Positions 1 to 8,409 of a stretch of DNA of 50,193 nt are shown in pieces. The notes below the pieces were generated by a model that was not told the DNA's origin, did no database searches, and worked only from the letters and a program-made list of their open reading frames with translations. Origin of the DNA: Saccharomonospora iraqiensis subsp. paurometabolica YIM 90007 (lineage in GTDB: Bacteria > Actinomycetota > Actinomycetes > Mycobacteriales > Pseudonocardiaceae); NCBI RefSeq assembly GCF_000231035.2, contig NZ_KI912196.1, positions 75,295-125,487 of the forward strand. Direction: 5' to 3'. Every line of letters starts with the position of its first letter. Position 1 is the stretch's first letter. A program made the position numbers and the translations under genes.

Positions 1-318
1 CAGGTCACCGGCCTGCCGGTGGCCCCCCGGGTCCGCGTCCGCAGCCCCGGCCTCGCCGGGCGGAGTCAGCTGCACCTCCGCGGTCCCGGGCTCCGGCCAC
101 CGGGGTTCGGGCGTCCGCTTCGCCACCGCGGTCTCCACCGGATTCTCCGGCAGTGGTGGCCTGTCGGTCGGTTCACCGGAGACCGACCGTTCCCGCCGCA
201 GTTCGGGCAGGTCGACGTGCCGGGGGTCGTCCGGCTCGGCGACCGCCACGACCGTCGTGGAGAACACGGTGGCGGTCACGAACAGGGTGAGCGCACGAAG
301 GACGGGTCGCACGGACAA
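1..318 (-). CDS. N-terminus of secreted RHS/polymorphic-toxin-like protein (partial, runs off left edge)
   Basis: Reading the complement from 318 to base 1 gives 106 uninterrupted codons, and the reading frame leaves the window. The product starts MSVRPVLRALTLFVTATVF, a short basic stretch followed by a hydrophobic Sec-type signal with a likely cleavage after AVA. Next is a proline- and acid-rich region with the pieces LPELRRERSVSGEP and WPEPGTAEVQL. That opening is typical of large actinobacterial RHS-repeat or polymorphic toxin proteins, but none of the diagnostic RHS repeats lie inside the window, so the family call is inference. The TTG at 318 sits 6 nt after GGGAG (325-329); a GTG at 312 is the alternative start. 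It lies 100 bp downstream of the LamG gene on the same strand, the usual pairing for such loci, probably as one transcript. Confidence 0.7.
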   Translation of the reverse strand, partial: MSVRPVLRALTLFVTATVFSTTVVAVAEPDDPRHVDLPELRRERSVSGEPTDRPPLPENPVETAVAKRTPEPRWPEPGTAEVQLTPPGEAGAADADPGGHRQAGDL

Positions 319-421
319 GGAGAACTCCCGGGTCTCTCGCCGCGCCGGTGGGCGCCGACGGTCGTCGTGCAGGTGGTGGTGAACCGTGCGAGGTCTCCCG
401 CCCGGTGTGTCGGGGTCCGGA

Positions 422-3400
422 TCAGATCGGGAGCTGGCCGATCTGTTGGTCGCTCACGGCGCCCGAGTAGAGGCGGACGTCGCGGACCGCGCCGTTCCAG
501 GGATCCACTCCCTGACCGACCCACGTCCCCTCACCGATCGTCAGCCCTCCGGGTCCGTTCCAACCCGCGACGTCGGTACGGACGGCGGAGAACTGTCCGT
601 TGACGTAGAGCCTGGCCTCCGCACGGGCGTGGTCGTACACCGCGGTGAGGTGCGTCCACTCCCCCTCGACGGGCTTCTGCGCGCTCCGCACCGGCCAGCC
701 GTTCTCCGCGTCCGGCCCCAGGGACAGCAGGAACGCCCACCGCTCGGAGCCGTACCGGTACTGCAGCATGAAGGGGGAGAAGTCCGAGTGGGCGAAGCTG
801 ACGGCCGTGCGGGGATGGTCACTGTCGAGGTCGTCGAGCCGTACCCACGCGGACACGGTGTACGAGCGGTCGGTCCGGACCTCCGGACGCGGAGCATCCA
901 CGCGGCCCCAGCCCTCGGTGCCGATCCCGACCGCCGAGTACTCCCCGTTTTCCCAGGTCGCCTTGCCGACGAGCTCGGCCGTGTCCCCGGTGACCGAGTC
1001 CGTGGCGACATCCCCGGCCCCCTCGTCGAACGGGTAGTGCGCACGGAGGACCGCCTCGTTCGCGAGAGCCTCCGCCTCACTGTCGATAATCACCCGTTGA
1101 TACACGCGGACGTCGTCAACGACTCCCGGGAAGTGGTCCACGCGGTAGTCGTTCCACAACGCCGCTCCGATCTGGAAGTCGCCCGACGCACTCCACGGAC
1201 TGTCGTAGACCTTTTCCGCGGCGAGGGAACCGTTGACATAGAGGCGCAGCCGTTCGGCTCCGTCGTCGTAAACTCCCATGACGTGTGTCCACACGCCCGT
1301 CTGGACCGGCTGGGACGAGATCGCCCGGACCTGGTCGCCGTTCCCGTCACCGTCCTTGGAAAACATCGCCATCGACCAGTTGCCGTCCGGTGACGCTTGG
1401 AGCTGGAAGCCGCTCGTGTGTTCGCCGTCCTGCGAGGCGATCGCGGGCCAGCCACCGACCTCGTCAAGTTTCGCCCACGCCGACACCGAGAAGCTCGATG
1501 ACGTGTCGAGTACGGGGCCCGGGTGGTAGAGCCGCTGGGAGGCGTTGTCGAACCGGACGGCCCCTTCCTTGTACCCGGAAGCGGCAACCTCGGTGTCCGC
1601 CGTCGCGGACAGTCCGAGATCGTTCGGAGTGCTGTCGTTCAGATCGCCGTCCAGTTCCCAGTGTGCGGCCGCCCCACTCAGCGGCTCCCGCGCCCGGACC
1701 AGAATCTTGTACCGGACGATCTCCGACCGGTTGCCCGCACGGTCGACCGACCGGACGAACACGGTCTGGGGCCCGTCGAGGGTGGGCGTCCACCGGACCG
1801 TCGCCGTCCCACCCAGCCGGTCCGCATCGACACGGGTCTGCGGATCGTCGTTCTCCTCCTCTGAGACGGACCACAGGTAGTGCTCCACGTCCTCGGTCCC
1901 CGCCGCGCCGAAGGTGAAGGTTCCGGTACGGCCGACACCACCGCCGGGGGTCTCACCCCCGCCGGGGTAATCGGTCGAGGCCACGGAGGGTTCGCCGGGT
2001 GCGGTGTGGTCCACCCCGAACTCACAGTCGCCCACCCACGCCGATCCGTTGCCACCGTCGCTGGCGTACATCGACCAGTGGTAGACGCCCTCTTCGGTCA
2101 CCAGCCCGTTCGGCACGGTGACCTCGGCGAACGAGCCGGACGGCACATTCGCGACCGTCTCCTCCCAGATCCGGGTGCCTGTTCCGACCTCACCGGTGTA
2201 GAGGGCGAACCTTCCTTCGAGCATGCCACCGTCCGGATCGCTGACCTTGCCCCGCAGCCGGGGTGTGGAGGTCGGCACGAACGCACGGTCCTCACCCGTG
2301 GTGCAAGGGAGCTCACCGCCCTCCATGCCGAGTTCGCCCGGGACGTTGGGGACGGAGTTGTAGGTGACGTCCAGGACCGGGTCCAACGCGAACCGGCGCC
2401 AGGCCTCGTTCGCCGCGCTCTCCGCCCGGAGACCGAACGTGATCGTGGGTCGATCCCACTCTCCCTTCGCCGCCTCCCGCATCGCACTGAGCACATCCGC
2501 CTCGGCATGCCCGTCCGACGGGCAATACTGTGCGTGGTTCGACCGCGTGATGTCGTCGAGGTTGCTGCTCCACGACGGCTGGGTGTTCCAGGTCGTCGAT
2601 GGCCATATTCCGCCGGTCAACCACAGCTGAGTCGCCGGTCCGCCACATGTCCATGAATGAATGACCCTCGTGCGCACCGTCGCCGCGTGGATCACTTTTC
2701 CGTGCATGTCCCCGACTTCGAAGTCAAAGAACGACCTCGAGGTGTATCCTCCCTGAACGCCCGCCTTCAGATCAGCGAGATCCCCGTCCGTGCGGTTATA
2801 ATTCTGCGCGTCCGGCCATGCGCTCTGTACCACGACGTGGTTCTGCTTCTGCCCTGCCCACTCGTACTCCGGATCGATATACACCGGGTACACCCGGTCC
2901 GGGGAGGTGAGGAACTCGCGGTCCGGTCGCACGACCACCTCGCCCTCCCCGATCTCGACATCCATGTCGGCACGCGCGGGTGCACTCGATCTGGTTTCCG
3001 CGGTGTCCGAGGTCGAGTGGATCCGGTTACCACGCGAGTCCCACATTCTGTTCGCGTTTCCCCGGAAAATCACGGTCCCGGATTCGTCCCTGGCTTCGAT
3101 ATCCGAGGACTCGCCGACTCGAAGGTCGACGTTTCTCGTATGACTCCGAAATGCCAACTCTTCGAGGCGTGGGTTCCGGGCGGCCTCCGCATCCGTGATT
3201 TCGAGCATCTGCCGAAAACCGAAATGCTTGACCGTGAGCATGAGGTTCACACCGGGGAGAACATCGTGGTAGGTGGCGGTCCGCCCGTCGAGGGTCGGCT
3301 CGGGCAGCGCACCCGACCACCCGATTCCGACCTCCCGGTCGTCCTTACCGACGACCGCGAGCTCTGGTGTGGACTCTCCGGCACCTCCGGAGAACCGCAC

Positions 3401-3748
3401 GTCAACGGTCGCGGCGCGGGGCCCCACGGTCCCGTCGTCGCTCCGCACCAGTGTGAGGTCCACCGGAACCCATCCGCCGTCGCGGCGCACTCGCTGCGGG
3501 AAGAGCGCCTTGGTGGATGTCAGGGTTCCGTCGGGATTCGCAGTGACAGTCGTCGTCTCGGTCGTCCGTGAAGGTACCGGGACCTGTTCGTTCCGGTCTC
3601 GTGCTGCCGCGAGAGATTCTGCGACATGCTCGTCCGGTTCCCCGGAAGAATGCTCGTCACCGACCGCGCCGGCCGGGAATGCCGGCAATGGCGCCAACAC
3701 CATGGCAACCAATACGGAACACACACCCAGGGCGCGCCGAGGCCGCAT
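422..3748 (-). CDS. Secreted DNRLRE / LamG-domain protein
   Basis: An 1108-residue exported protein. Residues 1-29 form a signal peptide ending FPAGAVG. Residues 60-300 resemble the N-terminal beta-rich region of RHS-associated wall proteins. About 310-470 matches a DNRLRE-type module (SRSFFDFEV, WPSTTWNTQPSW, RFALDPVLDVTY). About 475-690 contains Ig-like segments (TPRLRGKVSDPDGG; YLWSVSEEEN). Two laminin-G/concanavalin-like domains follow (about 695-870 and 885-1108), each with the pattern AHWELDGD/AHYPFDEG, then FSVSAWAKL/YTVSAWVRL, then LRLYVNGSLA/ARLYVNGQFS. Such proteins sit at the surface or are secreted, and LamG domains often bind glycans. The start has GGGGGTGG upstream. It directly precedes the putative RHS gene on the same strand, so it may be the adhesion or delivery partner of that protein; this is inference from context. 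Confidence 0.85.
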   Translation of the reverse strand: MRPRRALGVCSVLVAMVLAPLPAFPAGAVGDEHSSGEPDEHVAESLAAARDRNEQVPVPSRTTETTTVTANPDGTLTSTKALFPQRVRRDGGWVPVDLTLVRSDDGTVGPRAATVDVRFSGGAGESTPELAVVGKDDREVGIGWSGALPEPTLDGRTATYHDVLPGVNLMLTVKHFGFRQMLEITDAEAARNPRLEELAFRSHTRNVDLRVGESSDIEARDESGTVIFRGNANRMWDSRGNRIHSTSDTAETRSSAPARADMDVEIGEGEVVVRPDREFLTSPDRVYPVYIDPEYEWAGQKQNHVVVQSAWPDAQNYNRTDGDLADLKAGVQGGYTSRSFFDFEVGDMHGKVIHAATVRTRVIHSWTCGGPATQLWLTGGIWPSTTWNTQPSWSSNLDDITRSNHAQYCPSDGHAEADVLSAMREAAKGEWDRPTITFGLRAESAANEAWRRFALDPVLDVTYNSVPNVPGELGMEGGELPCTTGEDRAFVPTSTPRLRGKVSDPDGGMLEGRFALYTGEVGTGTRIWEETVANVPSGSFAEVTVPNGLVTEEGVYHWSMYASDGGNGSAWVGDCEFGVDHTAPGEPSVASTDYPGGGETPGGGVGRTGTFTFGAAGTEDVEHYLWSVSEEENDDPQTRVDADRLGGTATVRWTPTLDGPQTVFVRSVDRAGNRSEIVRYKILVRAREPLSGAAAHWELDGDLNDSTPNDLGLSATADTEVAASGYKEGAVRFDNASQRLYHPGPVLDTSSSFSVSAWAKLDEVGGWPAIASQDGEHTSGFQLQASPDGNWSMAMFSKDGDGNGDQVRAISSQPVQTGVWTHVMGVYDDGAERLRLYVNGSLAAEKVYDSPWSASGDFQIGAALWNDYRVDHFPGVVDDVRVYQRVIIDSEAEALANEAVLRAHYPFDEGAGDVATDSVTGDTAELVGKATWENGEYSAVGIGTEGWGRVDAPRPEVRTDRSYTVSAWVRLDDLDSDHPRTAVSFAHSDFSPFMLQYRYGSERWAFLLSLGPDAENGWPVRSAQKPVEGEWTHLTAVYDHARAEARLYVNGQFSAVRTDVAGWNGPGGLTIGEGTWVGQGVDPWNGAVRDVRLYSGAVSDQQIGQLPI

Positions 3749-4128
3749 TCGTCCACCCCCAGTGGGACTTCTGTCGACCTCTCGGGTCGATCTATGGGCA
3801 AACCCCCGAAACGCTAACAGTCATCCTGCTTCCGTTGAACCCACTCGATCAACGAGATCGACTTTTTGATCGCGCCGATGCTGTGTTGTAACTTCGCTCC
3901 TGCGAACAGCTCAATCGGTTGAACCGGTTTCACTATCACCGGGACACCGACCGGCGGATGAATACCCCATTCGGGCGAATGTCAATGTCCGGATCTTGGT
4001 ATCTGGCGGCGTAGCGCCCCTCGTGTTACAGACTGCAGAGTGAGGGTGGTCACAAATCCTCCGAGGAAACCGTTTTCTCTCCACATGGCACACTGTCGGG
4101 TACGTGATCCTCAGCGGAAGGAACCCAG
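3749..4128. other. Divergent intergenic region (LamG gene / lipoprotein gene)
   Basis: 380 bp between two divergent starts. It is clearly more AT-rich around 3820-3930 than the neighbouring genes, as expected for promoters firing both ways. I see short dyads such as GGTTGAACC (about 3916-3924) and repeated GATC-containing words (3846-3875), but no element I can assign to a regulator. No ORF here has credible coding character. Confidence 0.4.
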
Positions 4129-4824
4129 GTGCCACGACCCGCAGTCGCTGTCCTCGCCACCCCTCTTGTCACATTCGCGCTGGCCGCGTGCGGCGCACCC
4201 GCGGAGGACGCCGGAACGCCCGACAAGGGACATAACGCCACCACCAGTGCATCGCAGTCACGCCCAACCACCGGATCAACGGACAGCGACGTGTGGCACG
4301 ATTCCGTTTCCCCAGCCGAGGCCGGTGGATCGGTCGGTCCTGACGACAGTCCCTGCCCACTTCCCGTGACGTTCGACGTGCCCGCCGGATGGCAGCCCGC
4401 GGCCCTCGACCCGGGTGACCCGGACGGTGATTTCGCCTCGATGACGTACAACGGCGACTTCGCGGTCGCCTGTGAGATCAACGCCGGACCTGCCGGGCCG
4501 ATCGGTCACCTACGGGTGTGGGTCAGTGAGGAGCAACCGGAGGACCTCGAAGAGACCTTGGGGACCTTCCTCCGAGAAGACGTCTCCGGCGAAATCTCCG
4601 AGCGGCACTACCGCGAGAAACATGCCGGTGACCTGGAGACGGTCGAAGCAACGGTTCTGGCCTACTCGGACGTACTCGAGGAACAGCGCCGCACCCGGGG
4701 CTTCATCGTCCGCACACCCGACGGTGCCGCCGTGGTTGAGTACACCGGATTCGACCGGATCGAACACGAGGCCATGGTCCCCGGATACATCCGCGCTCGC
4801 GACAGCATCCAGCACACGGAGTGA
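4129..4824 (+). CDS. Lipoprotein, LpqN-like
   Basis: 231 residues. The start is GTG with AAGGAAC about 5 nt upstream. Residues 1-21 are a lipoprotein signal with lipobox LAAC, so Cys21 should be lipidated and the protein anchored outside the membrane. A low-complexity Thr/Ser/Asp linker follows (about 25-70), and then a globular domain beginning CPLPVTFDVPAGWQP. The pattern of a beta-strand 'P.GW' entry, 'ASMTYNGDFAVACEIN' and a late 'YTGFDRIEHEAMVPGYI' resembles the Lpp-LpqN lipoproteins of mycobacteria and Pseudonocardiaceae, whose function is poorly known. It stands alone. The IS element lies 25 bp beyond its stop and does not interrupt it. Confidence 0.75.
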   Translation: MPRPAVAVLATPLVTFALAACGAPAEDAGTPDKGHNATTSASQSRPTTGSTDSDVWHDSVSPAEAGGSVGPDDSPCPLPVTFDVPAGWQPAALDPGDPDGDFASMTYNGDFAVACEINAGPAGPIGHLRVWVSEEQPEDLEETLGTFLREDVSGEISERHYREKHAGDLETVEATVLAYSDVLEEQRRTRGFIVRTPDGAAVVEYTGFDRIEHEAMVPGYIRARDSIQHTE

Positions 4825-4849
4825 AACCGTCGTCGGCACAGGTCCCTCA

Positions 4850-4860
4850 GAGGCTGTTCC
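4850..4860 (+). repeat. IS left terminal inverted repeat
   Basis: GAGGCTGTTCC, identical to the reverse complement of 5841-5851. The flanking TCA at 4847-4849 is the target duplication. Confidence 0.88.
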
Positions 4861-4865
4861 TGATC

Positions 4866-5744
4866 TCAGGTGAGGCGTTTGCTGGTTGTGTGGATCATGG
4901 CCCAGCGGACGATGGCTTCGTGGTGTTCGGGGAGTCGTTCGTAGTCGCGTACGCAGCGGCGGTGTTGGTTGATCCAGGCCAGGCTGCGTTCCACGACCCA
5001 CCGCCGGTGTAGTACCACGAACCCGACTTGGCCTGCGAGTTTGGCGACGATGTCGAGGGTGATCCCGAACGTCGAGCGGGCCCGGTCGATGAGGGTGCCG
5101 GTGTAGCCGGAGTCGGCCCACAGGTGCCGCACGCTGGGGCAGTGGTGTTTCAGGCGGGCGAGGAGGTCCCGGGCGGCGGTGCGGTCCTGGGTGTCGGCGC
5201 CGGTGACCAGCACGCAGATCAGCAGGCCGACGGTGTCGACGGCGATATGCCGTTTGCGGCCGTTGATCTTCTTGCCGGCGTCGAACCCCCGGGTTCCCGC
5301 GCCGACCGTCTCGGCGGCTTTGATCGAGGCCGAGTCGATGATCCCCGCGCTCGGTGCGGCGTGACGACCTTCGGTCAGCCGCACGCGGTCACGCAGAGCG
5401 TCGAGCACGTCTTGAGTCGCTCCCTGCCGTTCCCAGGCGGCGAAGTGCTTATACACAGTCGACCATGGTGGGAAATCCGCTGGCAGGGCCCGCCACTTGA
5501 TCCCGTTGTCGACCACGTACAGGATCGCATCGACGAGCTCACGGCGGCAGTGCTTGGTTCGCCTACCGCCCCTGCCCGCCAGCCAGCCCGGGGCGGGCAA
5601 CAACGGTTCGATCAGCGCCCATTGAGCGTCGGTGGTGTCCGACGGATAACGCCGTGACCGGGACGAAGGCTGATGCGTGGTGGCCAGCAAGCAGCACTGC
5701 CCACCCCGCGCGCGCATGATCGGCGCACTCGGGCACGATGGCAC
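4866..5744 (-). CDS. IS5-family DDE transposase
   Basis: 292 residues, single ORF. The N-terminal DUF4096-type domain reads RRYPSDTTDAQWALIEPLLP (about 31-50) and GRRTKHCRRELVDAILYVV. The DDE catalytic core has Asp in IIDSASIKAAE (about 150), Asp in LWADSGYTG (about 217) and Glu in VVERSLAWI (about 255), with the IS5 signature following (NQHRRCVRDYERL). It catalyses cut-and-paste or replicative transposition of the surrounding element. GTG at 5744 is preceded by GAGGAG about 6 nt away and lies just inside the right inverted repeat. Many IS5 relatives need a programmed frameshift; here the frame is continuous and no catalytic residue is missing. Confidence 0.92.
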   Translation of the reverse strand: MPSCPSAPIMRARGGQCCLLATTHQPSSRSRRYPSDTTDAQWALIEPLLPAPGWLAGRGGRRTKHCRRELVDAILYVVDNGIKWRALPADFPPWSTVYKHFAAWERQGATQDVLDALRDRVRLTEGRHAAPSAGIIDSASIKAAETVGAGTRGFDAGKKINGRKRHIAVDTVGLLICVLVTGADTQDRTAARDLLARLKHHCPSVRHLWADSGYTGTLIDRARSTFGITLDIVAKLAGQVGFVVLHRRWVVERSLAWINQHRRCVRDYERLPEHHEAIVRWAMIHTTSKRLT

Positions 5745-5840
5745 CCGGGACTCCTCGGTAGAACGGTTGACTAGACACCACCCGATCTACCAGGAGTCCC
5801 TCCTCATCTCCGCACCCACCCCACCACCAAGATCAGTTCG

Positions 5841-5851
5841 GGAACAGCCTC
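5841..5851 (-). repeat. IS right terminal inverted repeat
   Basis: The reverse complement reads GAGGCTGTTCC, matching the left end. It is followed by the TCA duplication at 5852-5854. Confidence 0.88.
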
Positions 5852-5998
5852 TCAGTCTTCGCAGCCGATGCCGTCGCCGTCGGCGTCGAACCGATGAGGG
5901 TCGCCCGAACGGACCGGGAAGTTACGTTCCGCGATCTCGCCACTGGGGCACTCGACCCGCTTCCGAAGGCTGTCCTCGTGGGTGACAGCGTTCCGCAC
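5852..5998 (-). pseudogene. Excalibur (Ca-binding) domain gene, short or 5'-truncated
   Basis: The minus strand from GTG at 5998 encodes 48 residues ending GDPHRFDADGDGIGCED. This is a clear excalibur motif (DxDxDGxGCE), normally found at the C-terminus of secreted nucleases or small exported proteins and thought to bind calcium. The partner cysteine is in VECPSGEIAERNFPV. No signal peptide precedes it, and no good ribosome site lies before the GTG, so it is probably the tail of a larger gene whose 5' part is lost. The TGA stop (5852-5854) is exactly the TCA target duplication of the IS, so transposition left the stop codon intact. Confidence 0.6.
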
Positions 5999-6042
5999 AG
6001 CGAGTGAATGCGCCCCGTCCACCCCCGGCGGCTCCCACGGTG

Positions 6043-7107
6043 TCACGCGACCAGGCGGCCCGCCCCGCGGACGTGCGCGGCCAATGCGGCGGTGACGTAC
6101 TCCGCGTCGCGGTGCACCCCGCGCAGGGTGTTCGAGGCGAACGAGCGTTGGAACTCCAGCCCCACGTACACCAGCCCGGGGTGTGTGCCGGAGAGGCCGC
6201 CGGTGTGCCGGGGAACCCCGTCGACGACGGCTCCGAGCGGTTCGAGGTAGCCCAGATCCGGGCGGTACCCCGTGGCGAACAGGACCGTGTCCACCGCCTC
6301 CCGGCTCCCGTCGGCCCAGACGACCGATTCGTCGTCGAAAGCGGTGAACATCGGACGGCGATCCAACCGCCCGGTGTCGACGGCGCGGCGGTACTCGCCG
6401 GTGTCCAGCACGAGTGTGGTGGACACGAGTCGGGCCAACCACTCCGGTGGCAGGTCGTCGAACCCGGTCGTCCGTAGCCAGTGGTGCAGGTCCCGGCCAC
6501 CCGGTCGCTGTTCCATGAAGGCGAGGGGCCTGCGGGTGGCGAGCGTGACGTCGGCGACCCCGGCCAGCTCGGAGCCCACCTGCATCGCGGAGTTGCCGCC
6601 GCCGACCACGATGACACGCTGCCCGGTGAACGGCTCCGGTTCACGGTAGTCGGACACGTGCAGCACCTCCCCGGTGAAGCCGTGTTGACCGGGCAGGACC
6701 GGACGGTGCGGGTTGCCGAACGAGCCGCTGGCGGCCACCACCCCGGCGGTGGGCACCGTGTCACCCGCGTCGGTCCGCACGAGAAAGCCCCCACCGCCGT
6801 CGGTGGTGACTCCGGTGACCCGGGTACCGGTACGGATCTCCACGTCCAGATCGGCGGCGGAGGCGCGCAGATGGGCGGCGACCTCGTCCCGGGTGGGGTA
6901 GCGCTCCGCGTCCCCGGGGAAGGGCGCGCCGGGTCGGCCACTGTACCCGGCGGGAGAGAAGAGAGTGAGACTGTCGTAGTAGCGCGGCCACGACCCGGTC
7001 GGTTCCGAACCCGCTTCCAGGATCACCGGCACCAGGCCGCGCTCCGCCGCGGCCCGGGCCGCGGCGAGTCCGGACTGGCCGGCGCCGACGATGACGACAT
7101 CGTGCAT
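6043..7107 (-). CDS. FAD/NADPH-dependent monooxygenase, ArsO-like
   Basis: 354 residues, with the layout of single-component flavin monooxygenases: FAD-binding VIVGAGQSGLAAA (4-16), a second Rossmann motif VIVVGGGNSAMQVGSEL (about 165-182) for NADPH, and the late VLFATGYRPDLGYL (about 283-297). It is cytosolic and expected to oxidise a small substrate with NADPH and O2. It most resembles the flavoproteins of actinobacterial arsenic loci (ArsO type), and the neighbouring ArsR-ArsN fusion and operators support this; the true substrate is unknown. ATG with AAAGGACAG upstream. It is the third gene of a minus-strand operon, 65 bp after the MFS gene. Confidence 0.75.
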   Translation of the reverse strand: MHDVVIVGAGQSGLAAARAAAERGLVPVILEAGSEPTGSWPRYYDSLTLFSPAGYSGRPGAPFPGDAERYPTRDEVAAHLRASAADLDVEIRTGTRVTGVTTDGGGGFLVRTDAGDTVPTAGVVAASGSFGNPHRPVLPGQHGFTGEVLHVSDYREPEPFTGQRVIVVGGGNSAMQVGSELAGVADVTLATRRPLAFMEQRPGGRDLHHWLRTTGFDDLPPEWLARLVSTTLVLDTGEYRRAVDTGRLDRRPMFTAFDDESVVWADGSREAVDTVLFATGYRPDLGYLEPLGAVVDGVPRHTGGLSGTHPGLVYVGLEFQRSFASNTLRGVHRDAEYVTAALAAHVRGAGRLVA

Positions 7108-7172
7108 TTACTGTCCTTTCAGGATTCGCGTTGACAAAGTGGAGGGTCGCCGTTTGACTCCTTCGATTCCAC

Positions 7173-8405
7173 TCAGGCGTTGATCGAACGGTCCGCGTGC
7201 GCCGGGGTCGAGGCGAGGGACAACAACGCCGCCACCGCGGTGAGTCCACCCAGGAACAGGAAGGCGGCGGAGTACCCACCGAGCAGTCCCGCCAGTGCCG
7301 CCCCGGCGAACGGAGCCAGCGCCATCGTGACGGTCAGCGGCGCGGACAACACCCCGGTCAGCCGCCCGTAGTGGGCCGTGCCCCACCTGTCGGTGATCGC
7401 GGTGGCCTGCACCAACGTGAACACGCCGCGCGCCGTCCCGGCCAGGACCGAGGCCGCGATCAGGGTCGGGACCGTGGTGAGCATCCCCAACAGGGCGGTC
7501 GTGGCGGCCATGGCCAGCAGGATCATCGCGGTGCGTGTCCGCACCGTGGTGTGTCGGTCCAGGGCGGCGTAGCCGAGGCGACCGGCGACCTGGCCCGCGC
7601 CGCCGAGTCCGAGTGCGACGGCGGCGGTGCCGGTGCCGATGCCGCGTTCCGCCAGCAGCGGCACCAGGTTGATCACCACGGCGAACGTCGCGAACGCCGC
7701 CACACTCAGCGACACCACCAACAACACGAACGCCCGGCTGCGCACCACCCGAGCCGGGTCGCCGTTGTGGCCCGGCCCCGGTTCGGGCCGCGGCGCCTCC
7801 GGCCACCGGAGCCGCAGCCCGAACCAGTGGGCCGGGACAGTGATCACCGCCAGCACCGCGGCCAGCACCAGGTAGGTGCCGCGCCAATCCAGGTGCGCCG
7901 ACACGCCGGCCGTGAGCGGCGCGAACACGGTGCTGGCCAGTCCCGCGACCAGGGTGAGCACGGTCAGTGCCCGCACCCGGTCCGGACCGTGCCAGCGGGT
8001 CAGCGCCGCGAACGCCGGAGGATAGAGCACCGCGCCCATCGCGACCCCCACCATCAACCACGCGGCGACGAAACACCCCAGATTCGGTGCGAGGGCCACC
8101 GCGACGATCGCCGCCACGGCCACGACCGAGCCCCCGGTCATCACCCCGCGGGGACCGTGTCGGTCCAGCTGTCGCCCCACCGGGATCCCGACGAGCGCGG
8201 CGACCAGCTGTCCCGCCGACAACGCCGCCGTCAACGACGTCGCCGACCACCCGGTGTCGGCGGTGATCCGCCCGGCGAGCACCGGGAAGGCGTAGTACAG
8301 CACGCCCCAACTGGTGATCTCCGTCGCGCACAACACGACCAGCACACGCCGCGTCCCCTCGCGCGTCCGCGCGCGCCGCTCCGCCGGTGCCTGCGGGGCG
8401 TCCAC
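7173..8405 (-). CDS. MFS transporter of the arsenic-type operon
   Basis: About 410 residues with 12 predicted membrane helices. The first helix includes VLVVLCATEITSWGVLYYAF, and the family loop motif appears as GRQLDRHGPRGVMTGGSVV (between helices 2 and 3). I place the start at GTG 8405, 4 bp after the stop of the upstream flavoprotein, which implies translational coupling; a longer frame extends into that gene but is not credible. Position between two flavoproteins, behind repeated ArsR-type operators, suggests export of an arsenical or its modified product. MFS members cannot be assigned a substrate from sequence, so this is inference. Confidence 0.75.
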   Translation of the reverse strand: MDAPQAPAERRARTREGTRRVLVVLCATEITSWGVLYYAFPVLAGRITADTGWSATSLTAALSAGQLVAALVGIPVGRQLDRHGPRGVMTGGSVVAVAAIVAVALAPNLGCFVAAWLMVGVAMGAVLYPPAFAALTRWHGPDRVRALTVLTLVAGLASTVFAPLTAGVSAHLDWRGTYLVLAAVLAVITVPAHWFGLRLRWPEAPRPEPGPGHNGDPARVVRSRAFVLLVVSLSVAAFATFAVVINLVPLLAERGIGTGTAAVALGLGGAGQVAGRLGYAALDRHTTVRTRTAMILLAMAATTALLGMLTTVPTLIAASVLAGTARGVFTLVQATAITDRWGTAHYGRLTGVLSAPLTVTMALAPFAGAALAGLLGGYSAAFLFLGGLTAVAALLSLASTPAHADRSINA

Positions 8406-8409
8406 GCCG

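Larger units (their letters stand above)
4850..5851 (-). mobile_element. IS5-family insertion sequence (IS1031-like), complete
   Basis: A 1002-bp element bounded by inverted repeats: the left end reads GAGGCTGTTCC and the right end complement reads the same 11 bases, with weaker matching further in. It is flanked by TCA on both sides (4847-4849 and 5852-5854). A 3-bp TNA duplication is characteristic of the IS1031 subgroup of IS5. It carries one intact transposase gene on the minus strand. The clean ends, target duplication and unbroken ORF suggest recent insertion and possible activity. It lies between the convergent lipoprotein and excalibur genes. Confidence 0.9.
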
